This document shows positions 1-6,876 of a stretch of DNA of 64,000 nt, one piece after another; position 1 is the stretch's first letter, and every line of letters starts with the position of its first letter. The position numbers and the translations under genes are program-made. Origin of the DNA: CG2-30-36-16 sp964372115 (lineage in GTDB: Bacteria > Bacteroidota > Ignavibacteria > Ignavibacteriales > Ignavibacteriaceae); NCBI GenBank assembly GCA_964372115.1, contig CAYJPN010000009.1:1-64000 (forward strand), written 5' to 3'. The notes beneath the pieces are model-generated. The model saw only the letters and a list, made by a program, of their open reading frames with translations, did not search any database and had not been told where the DNA came from.

Positions 1-85
1 TCCGTTCCGCGATACACCCGGGGTAACCATTTACACAATCATTTTTACACTACCTAACGAAATTGTTTTATCTTCTGTTTAGCCT

Positions 86-738
86 TCATAGGACACCAGT
101 TACTATCCCTAATAATTTTTCTTTTATGTTATCATATCTCTCAACTTGACTTTCATTATATAGATGTCCCATGATAGCCTCTCGATATTCCGTTTTTAAT
201 ATCTCTTGAAATTCCCGAACCAAATAACTCTTTACATCATCTGCAGAGTTAAGTATTTCGCTAACGAGATTTTTCCGTTTATCCAAAACATAAACAATAT
301 CTTCAAAATGCCTGCTGGTACGCGCGTCCTCCTTTCTGGCGTGAAAAGCATTGAACTTGGTTGCTAAAAAATAAGATACATGCAAAATGTTAATCGTCGC
401 TTCCTCAATGTTGATCTGGATCAAATTCTTCATCCCGGATTCAAACCATTTATGCGTAGGCGCCCAGCCTACTGCTTCCGAAGACATAACACCAAGCAAT
501 ATATCTTCATACCGAAAACGACATATTATTTCCTCTTCAATAGCTGGGTAGAATCCTTTAGAAGCCAGTTCTTCCTGAAGTTTTGTTAATTTTCCGTATG
601 TAGCAATCTCAAGAAAAACATCGACACTTTTGTCGGACGAACATCCTCTGCCGCTGAATCATCTATATAAATGTTTACAACGGCTCCCCCTACGTAAACT
701 ACTTTCTCGTTAATATCTCCTAATGCAAGTGCAATTTT
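86..738 (-). pseudogene. AbiEii-like nucleotidyltransferase, 5'-truncated and frameshifted
   Basis: This is the remnant of a gene for a nucleotidyltransferase-fold protein of the kind found in AbiEii-type toxin families. Reading the minus strand from the IS edge, the frame encodes KIALALGDINEKVVYVGGAVVN, with the GG of the nucleotidyltransferase signature, up to RPTK near position 626. It then continues in another frame as SVDVFLEI, then FLATKFNAFHARKED and RHFEDIVYVLDKR, a conserved C-terminal block of the family as I recall it. The frames would rejoin if an A-run at about 626-629 had one more A, so it is either a true single-base deletion or a sequencing error. The initiation codon is missing because the IS element cuts the gene. 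An ORF of 137 residues (86-499) survives but lacks the catalytic region. Family assignment is by motif recognition only. Confidence 0.6.
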
Positions 739-752
739 TCCTGAGTTCTGAC
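739..752 (+). repeat. Left terminal inverted repeat of the IS element
   Basis: TCCTGAGTTCTGAC, matching the reverse complement of 2359-2372 at 13 of 14 positions. It lies 2 bases beyond the transposase stop codon. Confidence 0.75.
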
Positions 753-754
753 AA

Positions 755-2263
755 TTAGTGCGGTAAGATTTTCCAATCTCTGATTAAATCTGCAAGCGAA
801 CTTTCCAATATTTCATCTGTTGGAGAAGAAAACGTAAATACTTTCTTCGTTATTGCGTCTTGAATGTGTGTTTCGGTAATATTCCATAGTAGCTCCCTTG
901 TTCTTTGCAAGGATAAATTAGTAGTGAGTTCCAAATATTTTTCCATAATCAACGCAGTAAAACAAATTAAAATGTGAGAACGTATTGCGTCTTCTTTATG
1001 ATGAAAAATCGGACGTGTCTGTAAATCACTCTTGCTCATACGAAATGACTGCTCAATTCTCCAGAGGTTGTGGTAACGGGCTATAACATCTTGATTCGAT
1101 AATTCTGATTCCGGTATATCTGTGCAATACCCCTTTATCCCTAAGAGGAGTTTATGTTTTTCGATTAATACCTTGTTGAGTTCAAGTTCTTCTTTCGATA
1201 ATCTCTTAACAAACTTTGTGCTTTTACTGCTTTGTTTTTTTGAAACGTAGTCTTCCGCTTTCTTTATCTGTTTATTTAAATCATTTAATTGTTTCTTGTA
1301 ACGCTTAGTTGAAAAATCGCAAACTAAATCTCCGTGTGTTGTTGATGAAATCCGAACAATAGCTCCGTCAATTCCATGCAAACCATCATGGACTTTTCTT
1401 ATAAGTTCAAGATTGCTGTTGGCTAATCTCGCTCCAACTATGTATGAGATTTTCCTCTCCTTCAGCTCACTTAATCTTTCCTCAGAGAGCATTGCTGCAT
1501 CTGCAACCACTACCGGTTTTGTGTTTTTATGTTCCCTTAGAAATTCTTCTAAAATCGGAAGCATTGTCTTTCCCTCAAACGTGTTACCCGGAAAAACTTC
1601 ATATGCTATTGGAAATCCCGATTTTGTTACGAGCATTCCAATAACCACTTGCGGCTGCTGCGGTTTGTTATCTTTTGAAAATCCGGGAACACGAAGTTCA
1701 TCAGACTTAAATGTTTCAAAATAAAGTGTGGTAACATCATACAAGACAAAATAAAATTGCTCACTAAATTTTTTTATTGCAAGTTGATAAGCTCTTTTCT
1801 GAATCTTTGATTTGAATTGAATGAGTTCCGGAATTTGGCGATAAATGCGCTGTGAATAGGTGATGCCAAAATATTGTGAGAGCATCCCTATTGTTTTAAG
1901 TTTTGATGCGGGAAATAGCAGCCGCATAATTGCTAAGTCTAAGAGTAATTCATCTATATCCGATAACCCACATTCTTTTGCACAGCACAATAAAAACCTT
2001 CTTGCAAATTGATGAGTTACACCAATACATTTAGCTCTATCAACAAACAATATATTCTGAGTTGATTTATTAAAAAGCGATAATTGACCGGAATATTCAC
2101 CGATAAATTCTTCGGCTTTTTCTTTTAGCAGGGAAATCTCTGCATTGTCTTTACCGCTTCCGATGTGTTTTATTATTTTGGATTTTTTCCCTTCGTAAAC
2201 AACCACTTGAATAGCTGTTGCACCGGATTTTGTTTTTACTTTTCTTATCGATAACATACCCAA
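755..2263 (-). CDS. IS1634-family DDE transposase
   Basis: A 502-residue transposase catalysing cut-and-paste or replicative movement of the surrounding element. The N-terminal segment (SIRKVKTKSGATAIQVV) is typical of IS1634/IS1549 enzymes. The DDE triad can be placed by eye: the first Asp in FVLYDVTTLYFET, the second in VVVADAAMLS, and the Glu in LWRIEQSFRMSKSDL, which has the E-x6-K spacing of the IS4 superfamily. A basic, lysine-rich insertion (KKAEDYVSKKQSSKSTKF) sits between the second Asp and the Glu. The reading frame is open throughout and the length is normal for the group, so the enzyme may be active. No frameshift or second ORF is seen. Confidence 0.9.
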   Translation of the reverse strand: MGMLSIRKVKTKSGATAIQVVVYEGKKSKIIKHIGSGKDNAEISLLKEKAEEFIGEYSGQLSLFNKSTQNILFVDRAKCIGVTHQFARRFLLCCAKECGLSDIDELLLDLAIMRLLFPASKLKTIGMLSQYFGITYSQRIYRQIPELIQFKSKIQKRAYQLAIKKFSEQFYFVLYDVTTLYFETFKSDELRVPGFSKDNKPQQPQVVIGMLVTKSGFPIAYEVFPGNTFEGKTMLPILEEFLREHKNTKPVVVADAAMLSEERLSELKERKISYIVGARLANSNLELIRKVHDGLHGIDGAIVRISSTTHGDLVCDFSTKRYKKQLNDLNKQIKKAEDYVSKKQSSKSTKFVKRLSKEELELNKVLIEKHKLLLGIKGYCTDIPESELSNQDVIARYHNLWRIEQSFRMSKSDLQTRPIFHHKEDAIRSHILICFTALIMEKYLELTTNLSLQRTRELLWNITETHIQDAITKKVFTFSSPTDEILESSLADLIRDWKILPH

Positions 2264-2358
2264 AAATAATCGTTAGTGCGGTATTTTCAATAAACAAAAA
2301 AATTAAATCCTTATAATTCAATCAATTACAGAGCCCGATTTTTCACTTTTTCGCACCC

Positions 2359-2372
2359 GTCAGAAGTCAGGA
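2359..2372 (-). repeat. Right terminal inverted repeat of the IS element
   Basis: GTCAGAAGTCAGGA on the plus strand, the inverted partner of 739-752 with one mismatch. It lies about 95 bases upstream of the transposase start codon, so the transposase promoter should fall between 2264 and 2358. Confidence 0.75.
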
Positions 2373-2413
2373 GGATTTTTAATGGAATTCGAAAAGTCAT
2401 ATTCTTTTTTCAT
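2360..2413 (-). pseudogene. brnA: brnA antitoxin remnant cut by the IS element
   Basis: An ATG one base after the brnT stop codon opens MKKEYDFSNSIKNPPDF and then a stop that lies inside the IS end. MKKEYDFSNSIKNP is how BrnA antitoxins commonly begin, and the position directly behind brnT fits the usual brnT-brnA order. Only about the first 13 codons are host sequence; the ribbon-helix-helix DNA-binding and toxin-neutralising part is missing. The rest of brnA is not found beyond the other IS end, where a different gene begins. Confidence 0.65.
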
Positions 2414-2414
2414 T

Positions 2415-2681
2415 TTATTTATCCCCGTAATAATATTTACTTTCAGATATCGTGGCTTTTCTTGCAGAAATTATTCTAATAAATTCATCATTTTCTTTAT
2501 AAGTACAAACAACTATAATAAGTTTTAACTTGTCAGAAATACCCCAAATAATAAATCTTTCTTCATCTATTGAATGTTCGTGGTCTGGAATCAATCTTGC
2601 ATTTTCGTCAAAGAAAACGGTTTTCGCTTCTTCAAATGAGACCTTATCTTTTAATATTGACAAGGTTTTTAATCTGGCCAC
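2415..2681 (-). CDS. brnT: BrnT-like type II toxin (ribonuclease fold), possibly decayed
   Basis: An 88-residue protein matching the BrnT family: VSFEEAKTVFFDENARLIPD, then HSIDEERFIIWGIS and, near the C-terminus, FIRIISARKAT, the conserved block with the arginines needed for RNase activity in characterised BrnT. Family members usually begin with an aromatic-Asp strand followed by a KHGVSFEEA-like motif. Here the corresponding stretch reads ILKDKVSFEEA and the first 12 residues do not look like the family, with a GTG start. Small deletions in the 5' end could explain this. In BrnTA systems the toxin is made with its antitoxin BrnA, which autoregulates the operon; here brnA is reduced to a stub. 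The protein may be inactive, or may be controlled by an antitoxin elsewhere. Confidence 0.7.
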   Translation of the reverse strand: MARLKTLSILKDKVSFEEAKTVFFDENARLIPDHEHSIDEERFIIWGISDKLKLIIVVCTYKENDEFIRIISARKATISESKYYYGDK

Positions 2682-3306
2682 ATTAAAAATGAATGTTGTT
2701 CATATATGCAATACAATGATATTATAAATCTGTGATAATTTATTTAAAATGCACCCAACAAGAAAACCAACCGGGCACCCCGCCAGTGGGCGGGTAAAAT
2801 GTTTTCAAAGAGGCTATTGTTTTGTTCTTAAGTTTGGTGAAAATAATAACGTTACTGTTTGGCAGTGAATAATAAATTAATTTGTTGCAGCCGGCGCTTA
2901 AGATGCAAGTTACCCCTGTCTGCTATAATCTTTGCTGTTGTCTTTCTATTTGGCATTCTTGCTCGTTAGCTCCGTTAGCTAAAAGACGGATGGAGCGCCG
3001 GTTATTTGCAACACCGCTATACCGCACAGAATTGTTTCCTATTTGGAAAAATTTTTCATTTTGAAAAACGCATTTGATAAAAGTTGGCTATATTTCTTAC
3101 AAGCTTGCTTTTTCAATAGGCATAAATCTTGCGGAATTGTTTTATAAATCGGTTTATTTATATTTACCAAAATGAAAATGTTAATCACATCCGTACTCAT
3201 TCTTATCTTATAACCTGTGTGTTATTATGCCCAAACAAAAGAAGTAATTAAAGACAAAACACTTGAGTTATTTTGAGTAATTATAATTATTGGATATTTT
3301 AATATT
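2682..3306. other. Intergenic region with hairpins, no supported gene
   Basis: This 625-base stretch has no convincing coding region. It holds a G+C-rich hairpin (CCCGCC 2779-2784 pairing with GGCGGG 2789-2794), a longer 131-base imperfect palindrome (2883-3013), and an A+T-rich leader before the response-regulator gene. A 60-codon ORF at 2882-3064 coincides with the palindrome and looks accidental. Confidence 0.5.
2883..3013. repeat. Long imperfect palindrome, MITE-like or structured element
   Basis: The arm TGTTGCAGCCGGCGCT (2883-2898) is complementary to AGCGCCGG followed by TTATT and TGCAACA (2994-3013), with a 4-base bulge. A smaller hairpin, TCCGT (2971-2975) with ACGGA (2986-2990), is nested near the right arm. 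The element is more G+C-rich than its surroundings. It could be a miniature inverted-repeat element or a folded cassette-recombination-type site. The ends do not match the consensus core sites of integron attC. Confidence 0.4.
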
Positions 3307-4656
3307 ATGAATAAAGGAAACATTTTAATAATTGACGATGAAGCAGAAATTAGAAATCTGCTTTCCAAAATTTTACAGCTTGAAGGCTCTACAACCTATA
3401 CGGCTGAAACCATCAACAATGGTCTAAAAATTTTATCCGAAGAAGAGATTCAAGTTCTCATTTTGGATGTGCGCCTTCATGAAGTGAACAGTATCGATTA
3501 CCTGCCTGAAATTAAGAATATATCCCCCTTGACCGAAATTGTTATGCTTACTGCCTACGGTAAAATTTCCGATGGCGTTAACTCAATTAAACTCGGCGCG
3601 TTTGACTATATCACCAAAGGTGATGACGATGATAAAGTTATTCCAACCGTTGAAAAAGCTCTTGAAAAAAATCGATTGTCAACACAGCTCCATCGTTTAC
3701 AAAAAAAGATTTCTATACAATACGGTTTTGAAAACATTATAGGTGATTCGCCCAATATAAAAAATGCTATTTCACTTGCTCGGAAATTAACATCTTCGGA
3801 TACTACTATTTTATTGAAGGGGGAAACCGGAACAGGCAAAGAAATTTTTGCACAATCAATTCATTACAACAGCAATAGGGCAAATAAACAATTTGTCGCT
3901 ATTAATTGCAGCGCGATACCGAATGATATTTTAGAGTCGGAATTATTCGGGTATAAAAAAGGAGCTTTCACCGGCGCCGAGACGAATAAAAAAGGAATAT
4001 TTGAGGAAGCTCACGGAGGCACTCTCTTTTTGGATGAAATAAGTGAAATGGCGTTTAATCTTCAAGCCAAGCTTTTGCGGGCGATTGAAACCAAAACATT
4101 TATTAAACCGGGCGATTCGAAAGAAACGCAAGTTGATATACGAATTATAGCTGCATCAAACGTAGATATGGATAAAGCAATTGAAGAAGGTACCTTCCGA
4201 AAAGATTTATATTACCGCATCAGTACATTTATTATTAATCTCCCATCTCTCCGGGAAAGGAAAGAAGATATACCTATTCTTGCGGATTATTTTATAAAAT
4301 ATTTTTCAACAAAATTAAATAAACCGATATTAACGATTGAACCGGATTTTTATTCTAAACTACGTGAATACAACTTCCCCGGTAATATCCGCGAGTTAAA
4401 AAATATTTGTGAAAGAGTTGTTATTTTATCTGAAAAAGGCGCTGTTGTTTCCGATAACTTACCACAAGAATTTTTTAATCAGTTATATAATACACTGTCT
4501 AACAGTAACAATCTCTCAATCTCTTTCGTTGAAAAACAACAAATAAAAAAAGTTCTTTCAATGACGGATAACAATAAAAATAAAGCTGCGGAAATACTCG
4601 GTATCGGATTGACAACCCTTTACCGCAAAATTGAACAATATAATATTGATGAGTAA
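3307..4656 (+). CDS. Sigma-54-dependent response regulator (NtrC family)
   Basis: A 449-residue enhancer-binding protein. The receiver domain (about 1-120) carries the DD pair (IIDDEAE) and phospho-acceptor Asp54 in LILDVRL. The AAA+ domain (about 145-380) has Walker A GETGTGKE near residues 172-179, the sigma-54 contact loop GAFTGA near 219-224, and Walker B GGTLFLDEIS. The C-terminal Fis-type helix-turn-helix (about 405-449) contains NKNKAAEILGIGLTTLYRKI. It should activate RpoN-dependent promoters once phosphorylated. The kinase gene starts 2 bases after its stop codon, so the two are almost certainly a cognate pair. The overall set resembles the AlgB/KinB type of pair; the target genes cannot be read from the sequence. 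Confidence 0.93.
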   Translation: MNKGNILIIDDEAEIRNLLSKILQLEGSTTYTAETINNGLKILSEEEIQVLILDVRLHEVNSIDYLPEIKNISPLTEIVMLTAYGKISDGVNSIKLGAFDYITKGDDDDKVIPTVEKALEKNRLSTQLHRLQKKISIQYGFENIIGDSPNIKNAISLARKLTSSDTTILLKGETGTGKEIFAQSIHYNSNRANKQFVAINCSAIPNDILESELFGYKKGAFTGAETNKKGIFEEAHGGTLFLDEISEMAFNLQAKLLRAIETKTFIKPGDSKETQVDIRIIAASNVDMDKAIEEGTFRKDLYYRISTFIINLPSLRERKEDIPILADYFIKYFSTKLNKPILTIEPDFYSKLREYNFPGNIRELKNICERVVILSEKGAVVSDNLPQEFFNQLYNTLSNSNNLSISFVEKQQIKKVLSMTDNNKNKAAEILGIGLTTLYRKIEQYNIDE

Positions 4657-4658
4657 AA

Positions 4659-6494
4659 TTGCTGAATTTAAAATCAAAAATATATGCCGGACTGGCTTTA
4701 CTTATTTTGGTTATTGTTGTTATCGCTGCTGCGGGCATCTATAATCTAAAAGTTCTTTCCGAAGATTCATCTGCAATTATACAAGATAATTATCATACAA
4801 TAGACTATTCATTTATAATGCTTGCCGAACTTGAAAGTGTGAATAATAAACTTATCAATCTTTCAGAATTAAACGCGAATGATTCAACAGCAGCCGGAAA
4901 TTTAATCACGGATATTTCGAAACACATCGAAAGCTTTAGCAAGGTTCTTCAACTTCAAGAGAATAATATTACAGAACCGGGGGAAGCTGAACTTGTAAAT
5001 TCACTTGTTGAAAACTTCCGGCTTGTTCAAGACAATATTGAAGCGGCGGTTAAAAATGATTCCGGTTATCTAACTTCCTCTATTGTAAACTCACTTAGTA
5101 GCTTAAGAAATACTATTCATGATATTTACAAACTCAATATGCAAAGCATAATTCATAAGAATAGTATTGCCGAAAAAACATCATCTACTGCAATTACATA
5201 TATGCTGCTAATTTTTTTATTCAGTTTAATTATTGTTTTGTTTTATATCTTCCGTTTCCCTAATTATATAATAGCGCCTGTCCGGGAATTAACAGATAAA
5301 ATTCGCGCGGTTTCTTCTAAACGATATGATCAGAAAATCACGATTAAATCGAGTGATGAAATCGGCGCATTAACTGAATCATTTAATCAAATGGCTGAAA
5401 GATTAAAAGAATATGAAGAACAGCACTTAGATCAACTGTTACTTGAAAAGAAAAGAATTGACAGCCTTGTATTCGGGCTTAATGACGGCGTAATTCTATT
5501 GGATGAAAATCAAAATATTATCTTAATTAATACAACCGCGCAGCAGATAATTTCACTGGAAAGTTCCGAAGTTGTTAATAAAAACATTCTCGCGCTCAGC
5601 TTGCATTCAAAAATAATGGAAATAATTTGTTCGGTTATTTCTTCAGGTCAGAATGGAGATTCTGAGTCCATCGATGTTTATGAGGATAAATCTAAACGAT
5701 ATTACAACATCGACTCTATTGAAATTAAAGATGAAGAAGAAAATGTTGTTAATGGAAAAATAAAAGGTCTTGTAATAATTTTACGAAATGTTACCCCTTT
5801 CAAAGAGAGAGATATAGCTAAAACAAATATGCTTGCTACGGTATCACACGAATTGAAAACTCCTATATCATCAATAAATCTCACTCTTAAATTATTATCT
5901 GATGCCCGGCTTGGTAATCTGAATGTTGAACAGAAAAAACTTATAGAATCAATATCAATGCAGAATAAAAAATTACTTCGAGTTGTAAACGAAGTTCTCG
6001 ATTTTGCACAAGCGGAAACAGGTAAAATAAACCTGGTAATTGAAACTGTTGATTCGGCGCAAGTAATTGATTTGGCTACTTCTGCTTTGATGATGCTCCT
6101 ATCCGAAAAAGAAATCGATTTAAACTTTGATATAATGGATAACCCGCCATTGATTAAAGCCGATCTTGAAAAATCGGTGTGGATATTGGTAAATATACTT
6201 ACCAATGCAATTCGTTATTCTTCATTTCAAGGTAAAATAATTCTTAGTCTAAAAGCAGATGAAGATTTTGTGAGATTTTCTGTTCGTGATTATGGACCTG
6301 GAATATCTAAAGAAGAGCAGGAGAAAATATTTAATAAATTCATAAAAGATAAAGCGGGTTATTTCAAAGGAACAGGTCTTGGTTTGGCAATAGCAAGAGA
6401 ATTTGTAGAGTCACAAGGCGGCAAAATATGGGTTGATAGCCCGATGGATAGCGGAAGTCAATTTAATTTTACGCTTCCGGTTGCAAATGGTTAA
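4659..6494 (+). CDS. Membrane sensor histidine kinase with HAMP and PAS domains
   Basis: A 611-residue kinase, most likely started by TTG two bases after the regulator stop codon. Transmembrane helix 1 covers about residues 9-28. An extracytoplasmic helical sensor region runs to about 176, and helix 2 covers about 177-199. A HAMP linker (about 200-252) and a PAS-like domain (about 265-385) follow. The dimerisation domain has His397 in VSHELKTPISS, and the ATPase domain has N-box NILTNAIRYS, GPGIS and GTGLGLAIA boxes. It should phosphorylate the sigma-54 regulator encoded just upstream. The sensor region is a four-helix-bundle type with no recognisable ligand motif. Architecture and partner resemble KinB kinases; that parallel is inference. 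Confidence 0.92.
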   Translation: MLNLKSKIYAGLALLILVIVVIAAAGIYNLKVLSEDSSAIIQDNYHTIDYSFIMLAELESVNNKLINLSELNANDSTAAGNLITDISKHIESFSKVLQLQENNITEPGEAELVNSLVENFRLVQDNIEAAVKNDSGYLTSSIVNSLSSLRNTIHDIYKLNMQSIIHKNSIAEKTSSTAITYMLLIFLFSLIIVLFYIFRFPNYIIAPVRELTDKIRAVSSKRYDQKITIKSSDEIGALTESFNQMAERLKEYEEQHLDQLLLEKKRIDSLVFGLNDGVILLDENQNIILINTTAQQIISLESSEVVNKNILALSLHSKIMEIICSVISSGQNGDSESIDVYEDKSKRYYNIDSIEIKDEEENVVNGKIKGLVIILRNVTPFKERDIAKTNMLATVSHELKTPISSINLTLKLLSDARLGNLNVEQKKLIESISMQNKKLLRVVNEVLDFAQAETGKINLVIETVDSAQVIDLATSALMMLLSEKEIDLNFDIMDNPPLIKADLEKSVWILVNILTNAIRYSSFQGKIILSLKADEDFVRFSVRDYGPGISKEEQEKIFNKFIKDKAGYFKGTGLGLAIAREFVESQGGKIWVDSPMDSGSQFNFTLPVANG

Positions 6495-6523
6495 TTAGAA
6501 GTTTAGTCAGTAAATATCATTAA

Positions 6524-6543
6524 CCCACAGATTCATTTGTGGG
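6524..6543. other. Small hairpin after the kinase gene
   Basis: CCCACA (6524-6529) pairs with TGTGGG (6538-6543). No run of T follows, so it is a poor intrinsic terminator. The stretch 6500-6536 is repeated imperfectly at 6691-6727 (shared GAAGT, CAGTAA, ATCATTAA and CCACA), which marks the whole gap as repeat-rich. Confidence 0.35.
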
Positions 6544-6554
6544 AATTACGAAAT

Positions 6555-6683
6555 CCAACCCGCATACATCCCTAACCGTTTCAATGGTTTACCTTTCCTA
6601 AAACGGTACGCCAAAGGCGCATAAATTGAAACTGTTATGGGATGTTTCTCTTTCTGTTATATTCCAACGGCTGAAACCGTTGG
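6555..6683. repeat. REP-like palindromic cluster upstream of the AAA+ ATPase gene
   Basis: Two REP-like units lie head to head: CCAACCC...ACATCCCTAACCGTTTCAAT (6555-6590) and the inverted partner ATTGAAACTGTTATGGGATGT (6625-6645). A further hairpin, CCAACGG...CCGTTGG, lies at 6664-6683. The same consensus, CCAACCC then CCTAACCGTTT-AACGGTTT, recurs twice downstream of the ATPase gene (8272-8365). Such units resemble REP elements mobilised by REP-associated transposases in other bacteria; no such transposase is in this window. The rest of the 6495-6876 gap shows no gene. Confidence 0.65.
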
Positions 6684-6818
6684 TTAATGAGAAGTCAAGC
6701 CAGTAAGATCATTAAACCACAACATGTCCCGACTTGACGAGAGATTCAACAACAGTCTTTCGGACATCAATTTTATCATTAACCCTTGTTTCAATACAAT
6801 TATTATTTATAAATGCCC

Positions 6819-6865
6819 TTGTTATGTTACAAGAAAATGTTAAATTTGCCCTTGTAATATTACAA
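6819..6865. promoter_or_regulatory. Tandem TTGTNATNTTACAA palindromes, putative operator
   Basis: GCCCTTGTTATGTTACAA (palindrome part 6819-6832) and GCCCTTGTAATATTACAA (6852-6865) are near-identical. The second is a perfect 14-base palindrome. The two centres are 33 bases apart, about three helical turns, so proteins bound to them would sit on the same DNA face. The second ends 11 bases before the ATPase start codon. This arrangement suggests an autoregulatory or DNA-binding site for the ATPase or a partner; it could also span the promoter. Confidence 0.55.
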
Positions 6866-6876
6866 TTAGGCTAAGT

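Larger units (their letters stand above)
739..2372 (-). mobile_element. IS1634-family (IS4 superfamily) insertion sequence
   Basis: The element carries one intact transposase gene between imperfect terminal inverted repeats, TCCTGAGTTCTGAC on the left (739-752) and TCCTGACTTCTGAC read inward on the other strand from 2372 (2359-2372), 13 of 14 matching. The left and right flanks belong to two different genes: the left flank is inside an AbiEii-like gene and the right flank is inside brnA. I could not find a matching target duplication beyond a weak ATTTTT on both sides (734-739 and 2375-2380), three bases out of register. The exact ends could therefore be off by a few bases. Two different interrupted genes at the two edges suggest that DNA was lost when, or after, the element inserted. 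Confidence 0.8.

Noticed and set aside
380..589. 69-codon plus-strand ORF
   Set aside because: It lies antisense to the nucleotidyltransferase remnant, whose minus-strand frame has recognisable family motifs; the plus-strand product has none.
750..2290. TTAGTGCGGTA directly repeated near both IS ends as the IS boundary
   Set aside because: It occurs in the same orientation at both ends (about 755-765 and 2273-2283) and lies inside the better-supported inverted repeats at 739-752 and 2359-2372.
734..2380. ATTTTT at both IS edges as target-site duplication
   Set aside because: The copies are three bases out of register with the inverted repeats and are low-complexity; the flanking genes are different, so a clean duplication is not expected.
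2883..3013. Integron attC site
   Set aside because: The size and bulged palindrome fit, but the terminal core sites do not match GTTRRRY/RYYYAAC, and no integrase or cassette array is present.
2882..3064. 60-codon plus-strand ORF with many Cys residues
   Set aside because: It coincides with the long imperfect palindrome, has no ribosome-binding site and an unlikely composition.
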